NCBI GenBank assembly: GCA_016081115.2
Contig: JABTTQ020001483.1
Coordinates: forward strand, 124,001-188,000
Reading direction: 5' to 3'
Source of the DNA: Rehmannia glutinosa
Taxonomy: Eukaryota > Streptophyta > Magnoliopsida > Lamiales > Orobanchaceae
DNA: 64,000 nucleotides
The notes beneath the pieces are model-generated. The model did no database searches, was not told the DNA's origin, and worked only from the letters and a program-made list of their open reading frames with translations. Positions 22,325-32,535 of this stretch are shown piece by piece; within the stretch, counting starts at the first letter, position 1; each line of letters begins with the position of its first letter. Position numbers and translations under genes: made by a program.

Positions 22325-23453
22325 GCAGTGTGGGTTTCAGTGTTGCAACACCATATGCATCATTTATCTTTCTTGATGTGTTACAACCTCTTCTTGATCT
22401 TAATTCTTGTGCATTAGACATTTTACATTTTTAAGATCATTACATTGGCTTATCTTTGTTTTATTGCTGTAACTCTATTGAGTACTCCTTTGATGCAATC
22501 CTTGCCTAAAAACAATTGTGGATCAAATTGCATACATAATGATTTTCGCATGTGAAAGATGTATTTATTTTTTGGGCCTTTGACGGAAAAAGCTGCCCAT
22601 ACATTGTGTATGAAAGCTATTCAGTTGTGAACTATTCTATGTTCTTTTATATGCTTGAATCTTGTTATGATCTTCTGAGAAAGAGCTACCCATGTGTTTG
22701 GAGCGAAGCTACCGACTGGCTAATTGTTCTTCTGCTGATTCCTTTCACTCAAAAGATTTTTAAATGGGAAAAGAATTTTGATCCATTGTCTTTGTATGGT
22801 GGTGTTCTTGAAAAAGGTGGTACAACACTGGGTTACAACACCAAAATGCCTGAGGCCTTTTTATTCATGTCAGAAATAAACTCATCATTCTAGACTTCTA
22901 GACATCCCTCAGGATCATTTTTTTGGGCTTGTGGAAAATATCTTCTCTCTTGATTCGATGTGGTGTATTATTTTTGGAAATGATTTATTTCTTAAATTTG
23001 TCTATGATAATAAATGGTATTGTTCATCTGTGCTTATTTTCGATTAATTGCACACCTTGAATTATGGGACTCTTGTAATTTTGATTTTCAAAATTGCAGT
23101 TGGGAATTGTTTTGGAAACTTCCACTTTGGCCGCCATCAATATCTCTCTTATACAAGAAGTTATATCTCTCCCTTTTCTAAATACTCACGTTCACCTTGT
23201 ACTTTGAAAAATTTGGTGATTCTTCTTTCCTTTCTTAGATTTTTGCTCTACTCTCTCTCTAACCCAAATCCTCCAGAGTATCTTGTGTTTGCTCGATTTC
23301 GTTTCAGATTCTCATCCAATTGTTCGCACAAGAGAACAGATCCTACGAGAGTTGAGAGAAGTTGCAAGTCGGAGAAGAAACAGGGGAAACCCCAGTTCCG
23401 AAAACCCTGTTCGCGTGTAAGAAGATCATCACGCTGGTGGTGCCACTTCTGGT
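22325..23453. other. Sirevirus region between RNase H and extra ORF
   Basis: Mostly non-coding and AT-rich, with small open frames (for example 22552-22893) that resemble nothing I know. Near 23300-23450 the plus strand starts to show Arg/Lys-rich coding character that probably belongs to the N-terminus of the extra ORF in another frame. Confidence 0.45.
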
Positions 23454-25186
23454 GTGGCGACCTCTCAGGGAAATCTTTTGGGTGTGGATTTAAACAACCC
23501 GCCACCTGCTGAAACAAACCCTAGTTCTTCTGGGCCTGTTGCTTGCACAAACCCTAAAACAAGAGAACAAGGTACGTTATCCATGGGTAATGTCAATCAA
23601 CCACCCATGTTGTCTCCTCCCTCATTCCGTGTGAAACCAGCAGATCAAAGTTTTGAGAGGACCTACTTTCGAAAAAGGAAAAATGGTGTGCCTATTCAGG
23701 GAGAAGAGGAGGGAGGTTTTATGGCAAGAAAATAGGCCACCACATCTCAGAAACCATCCAAGAGGATCATTCGACAGATGGTGTTCACTGATTCTGAAGA
23801 TGAAACTCCAAGGGAAGACCCTCTGGTGAACCTCCCTCTTCGTACAAGTGCTATTGAACCTTCTGAGGATAGTTCTTCGTCCGATAGTGAAAGCAACCAG
23901 TCAGACTTGGAACCATATGATGATGCCGGAATGGACACTAATGAAGTGCTAATGTCAATGATGACACACCAGGTTCACACACTGATTCTGAGGAGTCTGA
24001 TCATGAGCCCTCCGACTCTGAATTTAGGGCCAACATAGGTCAGTTTTCTGCTTTTTACTCTACTGAGAATAAAAATCTTTGGGAGACTGTTGTTCAGCGT
24101 GAAATACTATGTGAAAGGCCTACCAAAATGGATGATCATGCTAAATTTGGTATTATGCCGCTTCTTGGGAACATGGACCTCCTTGGTTCTGTTACTCATA
24201 TTAGAAAATATGTTGATAGTGTTGTGAGGGAATTTTATTGCAACCTGCCCCTGAGATTTACTGATCACAAGTCCGCTAAGTATGGGTCTGTGTGGGTTCG
24301 AAGGAAGGTTTACTCGTTTACTCCAGAGGATATTAATGGAGTTTTGGAAGGAAACAATGCAAATGATTTGGACCTGCCTTCTGATATGGATGCGATTGCA
24401 AAGAAGATAAGTGGGGGTGTGAAAGAAGTATGGCCGGTAAAGCCAAGGACGACCAAGAAGTACACTCTACTTCACGAAATTTCCCTTTGTAACTGGATTC
24501 CTACAAAGCATTCCTCTTCGGTCACTATGGATCAGGCAATCTTGTTATATTGCATTGGGACTAGACATTCGTACAACATTGGGGAACTGATCTTTGACAT
24601 CATCGGCACCCATGCTGGGTACACCAGTACTTATGGTATTCTTCCCTTCCCCTCTTTAATTTATAAAGTGCTTGATTCACAGGGGTTTAAAAAGAAGGCA
24701 TCCGAGGATCTTGTTGCTATCCCTGTTCCCATTTCCATCTCGGTTAAAATCCTCAAGAGTGATAAGATTAGTGACCCGCCTCTACCTCCTCCTTTTGGTT
24801 CCACTGCTGGTGCTTCTTCTAGTGTTCCAACACCAGGGAATTCAGCACTTGAAGCCGATTACATCGAGATAGTCAAGCAGAACATCAAATCAAGTACTGG
24901 ACCTCGAAGAACTTAGAAGCCCATAATCTTCTTTTACAGCTCCATTCCCCTACTGGTTCCTTGGCACCTGTTGCTCAAAAAGGGGGAGTAAGTGTAAGTG
25001 CTCATGTTAATGATGATCCTGATGACTTAGCGGATGCAGCCATTGCTGCTGAAGAAGCACATTCTGAGGGGGGAGTCTAGTGTTGAGGAAGATGCTGCTT
25101 CGGAGGGGGAGTCTCAATCTGAAGATGAAGGTGATACTGAAGCTGACTCCGAGGGGGAGTCAAAGGAGGCTAGTGGCTCTGATTGA
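23454..25186 (+). pseudogene. Sirevirus extra ORF ('putative plant transposon protein' type)
   Basis: Downstream of RNase H, a long coding region is read in changing frames. A Pro/Ser-rich N-terminus (23454-23735) and an acidic Ser/Asp/Glu stretch (23778-23960) lead into a globular part 24128-24916. That part contains VREFYCNLPLRF, YGSVWVRRKVYSFTPEDING and HEISLCNWIPTKHSSSVTMD. I recognise it as the domain found in extra ORFs of plant retrotransposons (Pfam 'putative plant transposon protein'). The end (25060-25186) is a repeated acidic SEGES/EDEG tail with stop TGA at 25184. Such ORFs are often called envelope-like because of their position. I see no clear membrane span, so I would not claim that function. 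Confidence 0.75.
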
Positions 25187-25390
25187 GATTGCAACATTTC
25201 TGAATTTTATCTTTTGTTTTTTAGTTCAAATGATAAACCGGGTTAAACTAGTTCTGTTAAACTAGTTATTTTGGACAAAGTGTTGGGTGAATTTGAACTT
25301 TGTTTGCATGCTTGTTTGAACTGTGCTAACTTTCAGGTTTCTATTCTGATTTCTAGTGTCACATCCTATATCCTGTTAAGTGTTGTTTTG

Positions 25391-25414
25391 ACCAAAAGTG
25401 CCAAAAGGGGAGAT
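25391..25414 (+). other. polypurine tract of the Sirevirus
   Basis: CCAAAAGGGGAGAT ends exactly at the right LTR start TGTTAG (25415). An AAAGGGGGAGAT-like tract is standard in Sireviruses and primes plus-strand synthesis. Confidence 0.8.
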
Positions 25415-26195
25415 TGTTAGTGTTACTGAAGTTGGCAATTTTGGTCTGTTGAGCATAGTGCATGTTCTAGTGTTGTAACTCTGGTAATGGAACACTGGCT
25501 CACAGAATCTGGGCGGATTTTATGCCAGATTCTGTGGTGTGATTTTGGCAAGTTGTCTATATTGTGAATGTTGCTGATATTATTTGATAATGGTTATCTT
25601 AATTGATTCAACCACTTTTCAATTGCCAATTATTCCTTTTAAATCACTTTCCTTGTGTAATTGATTCTTACCCACAAGGAAATATTTTTCTTTTTGATTT
25701 CCTTCTTTTAGCAAGAAATCGTCCACTTGAAATCAGGGGTAGGATTTCTTCTTGATTGCTATAAGAAGAGAAGTCAGACCTTTGGAGAAGTCATTGAGCA
25801 TAAGCATATTCAAGCTTTATTTTGCACTTCTTCAAGAAACCGTGTTACTACATACTTTTATTCTCTGGGAGAAGAAGGTGCAGATCTATGGCGTGGATCG
25901 ACTTGACCATTCAAGGGATTTATACGAGTGTTGGTGTATTAGATAAAGAGGGATTCTTTATGCTTTTCGTAAATCCAGTCGTATTTGTAATAACTATTTG
26001 TTCTCTAATATTGGATTGTTTCTTCTCTGGGCGTGGCCTCGTGCATTAAGATTGAGGAATCTAAGCATGTTAAAAATCTCCGTGTTATTTTTATTCCGCT
26101 GTGTACTTGTGTTGGTTGGTTTAGTGTTACAATATTAACATCCAACACCTTAAGAATCTGTTCTGTTTCACGTTTTAAGGGCACAAATTCTATCA
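25415..26195 (+). repeat. 3' LTR of the Sirevirus
   Basis: This 781-bp LTR runs TGTTAGTG...CTATCA and is followed by the TSD GCATG. It lacks about 60 bases that the left LTR has, at the 'caagggattt/atacgag' point (about 25920). Confidence 0.9.
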
Positions 26196-26200
26196 GCATG

Positions 26201-28377
26201 CTAATCAATTAGGATCCCCAATATCTTTCCTAATATAAAAGATATGGATGTAATTTCCAATATCTGTCACTCATACATGTCTGATCTGACTTATCCGAAT
26301 CACATTTTAATATTCTCATCTCACGTCCCTTTTTTCATACAGGGAATAAGGTGTGGCACCAAGCGAGAAAGAAAATGTGAGAAAAATTATATTAAGTCAT
26401 CACCAAACTAACATAACCCTACAACTCAATAACTCGCTGTATACCCCAAACCAAGTGGTCGCACTTAGTTAAGCATCTCTAGATCCCTCAATGAATATAA
26501 GTAGAGCATGCTTGACTCAATAAAATATATTTCTATGTTCATGACTAGTCAAACACATCTCGACATAGTCGCCCGGGCTATGAATCATAGAGCATAAGTG
26601 CATTACCAACTCAGTTTTTTCTTGGCCCCACATGCCAATTAGCTTGGTCTTCACAACTTTCTTAGACATGCTCCGACAAACCGAATCACACATGACCATT
26701 AATACATGCTAAAGTAGCGCATCAAGCTTACACCTCATGACATGGTTCAAAGTCTCAAAGGGTACAAGAAAATAATATGGGCTCATACAGTGACAAAGTA
26801 GGGACCCATTCAGTCACTTTCCTATAGGCGGTCGCTTCAAAATACATGTAGTATGAATACACGTTATGATGGAGCTCCCACTCAATTTAGGCATGTCACA
26901 CTCTAGACATCATACGCATCTTAGTCCAGTCGCTATTCAAGCACCCGACCTGCGTACTACTCATAGTCACTGCCAAAGTTTTATACGATAGTTCACACAT
27001 TCGGCTACAAACAGGCTTTTATGAAGTTTGGACATACTTCATAATCGATCAACTTGGATCTCATCTTAGCCTCTAGCTACGACCACTGTTAATTCTACTT
27101 ATTAACCTTCCCCACTGCTCTAGCGCGAAGATGATCATTCACAAAATTCCTTGTGGGACACAATCTTTTAAGTCTCATCGTGCTCGCTCTCTTAGCGCCG
27201 GGGCGATTGCCCGTGTGAGAGGGCCAATCAAAGCCTGGTGACAATTCACAAATTTAGTACCAAACACATAATGAGAATCCATCATATCTCATTAATCACA
27301 ATATATCCTCACAGGCCACATGATCAAATCTACTTAATCCCTTACCACTCAAATGCCTTTAGAGCATATCTCCAAACAAAGGCTCATAAAAGGGATAAGT
27401 GACCACACCGCTTATAGAAGTTTCCCTGAGAACAATTTAATTATGCACAAAACTTTTATGTGAAGTAATACATCGAGTAAGTATGTTTAGTCTACCAGCA
27501 ATGTTCGGCGCCCAAACCATATACCAAAGTGGTTTACTATCACAAAGACAACATGTATCATGAATATGCGCACAACGCACATTATTTCACGATACCAAAT
27601 TTGCCTCTAGCAAATTATAGACCAATCTATTAAAATATCTAAGTATCCACATGTCGGCATCAAAATAGCGCATGGATCACTTCGATATCTACTCACCAAT
27701 CACACTGCTAAGTATAGGACTTGTTGAGTACGCACGTAGCACACATCAAACATTCAACAATGCTTATATAAACTAGCTAGCATTTATTTTCTTCTTCCTA
27801 AGACATTGTTTCTTGACTAAGAACACGATCTTTGACCATGAAGTGTAAAGACAGCCACCACTGAGTGGTGATAACTCCATATTCTTTCAAGTCTCATTTT
27901 TGCCATATACAATGAGATACAACTCCTGACATATGTTCAATGACTTAATTGACCATCGTAGGCCTATCAAAATGACAACTTAATGGAATCAATGATGATT
28001 AAGTCACAGCTAGAGCTTCTTGATCAACAATCAAGGCAATCTTACTCCACTTCTTTGAATTCATCGGGTGATCCCCATAGATCTCCTGAATCAATTTTCA
28101 CTGAAGTACGTCGACATCAATCATCCAGGACAAACCTAGACAAAAGTGGCAATAATAGATAACATATCAGGCAAATTAAGGAAATCTCACCACCTAGGGA
28201 GAACATCTAAATAAATTACGCTCTTCTAACTGGCGTAAACATTTCTCCCTTGGTCGAGCTACATACATGTCATTCAACCCATCTATATTGCAATTGACCT
28301 ACCAAAACCACATGTTTCAAATGGTCTTGCATCTAGACATAAGATCAACAAGCTCTTAGACTTTATTCTTAGTCATT
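26201..28377. other. 2.2 kb without genes, probably old transposon DNA
   Basis: No open frame with family character on either strand. It continues the sequence interrupted at 16636. It looks like non-coding retrotransposon DNA (long, even composition, no simple repeats). I could find neither terminal repeats nor coding remnants. Confidence 0.35.
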
Positions 28378-29204
28378 CGTAAGGTTCCAAGGAGGGGTTT
28401 AAGTTAAGTCTAGAGGAGGGGGAGGGTTGAATAGACTTAACCAATTTTTATTTTTTGTCCTTCAAATCAGAGTTTTATCGCATGTTAGCTTAGTCCTTGT
28501 GGAACAACTTAGTTCAACCTCAACAGTAGAGTTAGCCACTCAACAGACTCGATATAGCTGTTGATGAGATAACTCAGTTGAGTGAAGTGACCTTTTTAGA
28601 AATACATCAGACTTGGTTTTTCAGCGGAAGTCTTACACCCTTTGTTTAAAATATATTTTCAACACTTGTTTTTAGGTTTAGTTATTATCAGTAGACTTAG
28701 CAAATTTATCTAACAACAGATATAATAATCAAGAAATAAATGTGCTGAAAGATAAAAGACACAAAGCAATTTATAGTTGTAACGCCCCATTTTTGAAATG
28801 CATTTTTAGCGTTACTAAAATTTTAAGAAAATGCGTATACATTTTTTAAAAATAAAAAGATAAATGAAAAGTTTAGCGGAAGCGATAATGAGGAAACCTT
28901 AAGTCTTAAGAAATAATTATAGAGTATTTGCCAAAAATTAAAAATCCATTCAAAATACTTTGAAACAAATTTAAAAAAATAATACATAACAAATGTTCGA
29001 AATTTGAAACAAATTTGATGTTCTTGGATTTGAAATAATTAATAAGTGAAATCTTCGGCAATTCCCCCATATTTGCAGCTCATCCGTCCATATAATCTGA
29101 AAAGTATTTGAATTTGGGGGGTGAGTAATCACATACTCAGTAGGGATAAAAATTGTTCAAACTAAACACGAAAAGTGCACAATTACATAAATTAACACAT
29201 AACC

Positions 29205-29860
29205 TTTCCCATTGCCATAAGCCGAATAACACATAACCTTTCCCGTTGGCATAAGCCAGATAGCACATAACCTTTCCCGTAGGCACGAATGCCATATTTT
29301 CCTTTCCCGTGGCACGAGGCGAAAATTTTTCCTTTCCCGTGGCACAAATGCCATATTTTCCTTTCCCGTGGCACGAGGCCAAAAATCTTCCTTTCCTGTG
29401 GCACGAATGCCATATTTTCCTTTCCCGTGGCACGTGGCCAAAATATTTCCTTTCCCGTGGCACGTGGCCAAAACATTTCCTTTCCCATGGCACGAATGCC
29501 ATATTTTTCCTTTCCCGTGGCACGTGGCCAAAACGTTTTCTTTCCCGTGGCACGTGGCCGAAAACTTTCCTTTCTCATGGCACGAATGCCATATTTTTCC
29601 TTTCCCGTGGCACGTGGCCAAAAATTTTCCCCACGCGTGGCACGTGGCCAAAAACTTTCCCCACGAATGCCATATTTTTCCTTTCTCGTGGCATGTGGCC
29701 AAACATTTTCCTTTCCCGTTCCATGAATGCCATATTTTCCTTTCCCGTGGCACGTGGCTAAAATTTTTCTTTCCCGTGACACGTGGCCAAAAATTGTCCT
29801 TTCCCGTGGCACGAATGCCATATTTTCCTTTCCCGTGGCACGTGGCCAAAATAATCATAT
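29205..29860. repeat. 30-31 bp tandem array inside the solo LTR
   Basis: About 21 units alternate between two types: CCCGTGGCACGAATGCCATA and CCCGTGGCACGTGGCCAAAA, each followed by TTTTCCTTT. The array contains almost no stop codons in several frames on both strands. This gives long overlapping open frames that mirror each other and are not genes. Confidence 0.92.
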
Positions 29861-30575
29861 CATATCACATATTGAAAGCATATAAATCACATAATTATGC
29901 ATATCACGTAACACATCGAAAACATATAATTCACATAATTATTCATATCATGTAACACATTAAAAATGCATAATTCACATAATTGAACAGTTTATGCATT
30001 TAATAAGGACAATGAATTATACACATAAAATGTGATAAAAATCTCTACCTCAATCAGCAAAATAAAAAGATAGATGCACAAGCTGCTGGAATGTAGAAGT
30101 CCTAATTGTACGGTTCTTCGTCGTCTACAATGTAAATTAAACATGATTGAGGGCTAATAAAATTAGTAGTAACTTATAATTGAAATAACTATATTTATAA
30201 AATAGCATAGGGCTTTTTAGTATGTAAAAATTGATTAAAAATATAAGTTTTGGGGCTAAATTGAAAGAAGTCAAAAGTTAATTTAAGTTTTTAGACTGAA
30301 TTCAAAACTTATAGAGTCAAAGTTGAAAATTACAGAAAGCCTAATTAAATTATAGGGGTTAACTTTGAAAATCTGAAAAATTAAATAAACATTTGGACTA
30401 AATTAAAATTGGTTGGGGTTAAACTGAAAATAATCCAAAAACTTTGATTTGGGATAGGACCTAATTAAAATTTAAGTGGGTTACTATGGAAAATCTCCAA
30501 ATTTACAAATAAACCCAATTCTTTTTCAAATTTTCAAACATAAGTCCCAAACACAAAAAACACTTCCATCTTCTC

Positions 30576-30584
30576 TATATAAAA
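30576..30584 (+). promoter_or_regulatory. TATA box of the solo LTR
   Basis: TATATAAAA lies about 1.8 kb into the LTR and just before the CA-rich tract. The second unit carries the same box at 50981-50989. It suggests a plus-strand orientation for the LTR. Confidence 0.5.
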
Positions 30585-30586
30585 TC

Positions 30587-30629
30587 ACACACACAAACAC
30601 ACCTTCACACGTACACACAACTAAAACAC

Positions 30630-30661
<32 letters not shown>

Positions 30662-30860
30662 TCTGTATTACACCACACACACACACCATTACACACACAA
30701 ACTCACACAAATTGTTTTACACATAATCACACGCACACACAACATTACACACACACACACATAATTCACACACAAACACACACATACACACATAATTTAT
30801 AATTAAACACACAACAAACAACACATACACGCATGTCATTAAACATACACACACCTTCTG
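30587..30860. repeat. CA-rich microsatellite tract
   Basis: Dense (CA)n with short interruptions. The second unit (50990-51230) has the same tract with a shorter CA portion and a different right edge. Confidence 0.9.
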
Positions 30861-32310
30861 TACAGTAGATAAATGAGAAAATTTACTTACAGGTAGAGCT
30901 CCAACAGATATTATGAAAAATTACAAAAATTGCAAAGGAAAGACTTGCTTGTGTTTGATTTGTGATAATAGATGATGAGAATGAAAGAAATCGGAGGGTT
31001 CTTGACTATAGAAGAAGAAGTGGTTTGAGAAATAATATAGAAATGTTTCTTTCTTAAAGTTTGCTGAAACAAAGAATAATGGAAGTAAAAGTGGCCTAAA
31101 AGGAATCATGGCACATGGGGATAGTGGTCTAAAGTGGTAAAAAAATGGGAGAGTTTGTCTAAAAAAAAGACAACTTCAATAATTGATAATTAAATATACA
31201 CATATATATAATATTAATCTTATTATGATTATTAATAAAATTATAAATAAAATAATCAAATAGGATAAATTATTATGGGTGTTACAATAGTGGTTCGAAG
31301 ATGGAGTAATTCCTCTACTCCACTCTTCTCTAACTCCTGGAGTAATCCATTAAAGTAACCGTGAATTCGTTACAATATTACAATAGTCCAAGCTTAGCCT
31401 TGATTACACAACTGGCTTTGCTTCTGGGACTCAGCTCTTTTGCAACTTCAGCTCTTTTATATTCTTGGATTTGATCACGTAGCCCTCCAACAAATCCAAA
31501 GCCTTGGTTCGAACTATTGTACTTCCTTCAACAATGTTCCTCTTCAATAGTTTGAAGCTTTCTTTCCTTCACTGAATGTATTTGATCGATATACTTCGAG
31601 TTTTAGGCTTGAGGATAGAATGTATTGCTTGAGAGTATTTGCTCTTTGCTTAAATGTTTGCAGGTATGTCTCTATTGCAAAAGTCGTTCTCTCTCTTAAG
31701 TTCCTCAACCTTTTATAGTGCCTGTTTGAAAAATGTATCCGTTGAAGAGATAGATTCATTTTTCAAACTACACTTCATGGTCGTTGGCTTGTCTTATTAT
31801 GCAACATTTGATGTAGACTGAACCTTGTATTAATGCTCTGCAGCATGCTTGAAACTCTGCATGTTTGCAGGAGCATCCCATTGGTTCCCAGCCATTTGCA
31901 CTCTTCCAGCAAAGCAACTTTATGGTTGCAGTCTGTCATGTTTCCTTTTTCAGCAAAGATTTGACTTTGCTAATCAACGGACATCTACAACTTTCTTGAG
32001 TCCTTTTTGCTGCTGAACCCCTTTGATAGTCTTCTCCACTTATCTGGGAGTGATTGCATTGTCGCTACCATCGAGTGAGACAACTTTTTACTACTTGACT
32101 GATCATTCACTGCAATACTCAGATGACACACATCAGAGACTTCACTTTGATCTTTAATCAACTTTTGCAATCTTCAACTTGGCTGCTTCTACTCAGCTTA
32201 TAGAATCCTATCTATTGTACAGTTGAATTTACAACAGAATTGGGGTGCCAACTTCCTAATCTAACTTTTAAATAGCATCATCAAAATTTATACAATAAAT
32301 TTTCCCAACA

Positions 32311-32335
32311 AATTCCTCATTTTTGATGATGCCAA
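32311..32335 (-). other. polypurine tract of element X
   Basis: Reading on the minus strand, GGCATCATCAAAAATGAGGA and then ATT precede the LTR start TGTTGGG. Sireviruses usually have GGCATCATCAAAAAGGGGGA here, so this tract looks decayed by one or two changes. Confidence 0.6.
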
Positions 32336-32535
32336 AACTTAAATAAAATAACAAAGTAAATAGTGCTTGAAAAACAATGATTATATGAATATGCCATTTT
32401 ATTGAACATATAACACTTTACAATGTTTTACAAAGTACAAAGAAGAATTACAAAGTACTTACATTTCTTTTTGTGTACTTACAGTCAAGTAAAAATATAA
32501 CAAAAAATTGTCTTCAGCAGCCTTCAGCGTCTCTG

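Larger units (their letters stand above)
16637..26195 (+). mobile_element. Sirevirus (Ty1/copia) element with extra downstream ORF, decayed
   Basis: The element is 9,559 bp on the plus strand. Both LTRs start TGTTAGTGTTACTGAAG, and GCATG flanks the whole (16632-16636 and 26196-26200). Order: LTR, gag, protease, integrase, RT, RNase H, extra ORF, polypurine tract, LTR. The copia order (integrase before RT), two zinc knuckles and a long extra ORF after RNase H fit the Sirevirus genus. Every gene has stops or frameshifts. The primer-binding site is missing. Confidence 0.92.
28778..31286 (+). mobile_element. solo LTR of a gypsy-type element, 2.5 kb
   Basis: The insert starts TGTAACGCCCC, ends GGGTGTTACA and is flanked by ATAGT (28773-28777 and 31287-31291). 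It has no coding domains. It contains phrases typical of plant gypsy LTRs ('gggctaaattgaaag', 'gcggaagcgataatg'), a TATA box at 30576, a 30-bp tandem array and a CA-rich microsatellite. The simplest reading is a solo LTR left after recombination between the two LTRs of a Tekay/Del-type element. The lineage is my inference. Confidence 0.75.
28378..32310 (-). repeat. 3' LTR of element X, interrupted
   Basis: The left part is 28378-28777; the right part is 31287-32310. It starts near CGTAAGGTTCCAAGG (a decayed form of TGTAGGTCCCAAGG) and ends AATTTTCCCAACA. The parts join cleanly when the insert 28778-31286 and one ATAGT copy are removed. A TATA-like site (minus strand CTATAAAAGG) is at 31709-31718. 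Confidence 0.82.

Noticed and set aside
22552..22893. 113-codon open frame in the Sirevirus
   Set aside because: No family resemblance, AT-rich codon pattern, and it lies in the non-coding stretch before the extra ORF.
23454..25186. Envelope glycoprotein call for the extra ORF
   Set aside because: I see no signal peptide, fusion segment or membrane span. Position after RNase H alone does not show an envelope.
29205..29860. Resemblance to a CRISPR array
   Set aside because: Units are adjacent without unique spacers, and the DNA is a plant nuclear genome.
29137..29955. Six long overlapping open frames on both strands
   Set aside because: They are produced by the stop-free 30-bp tandem array; the peptides are the same repeat read in different frames and have no domain.
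30476..30860. His/Thr-rich open frame on the plus strand and Val/Cys-rich frame on the minus strand
   Set aside because: This is the CA microsatellite translated in both directions; the same happens at 50931-51113.
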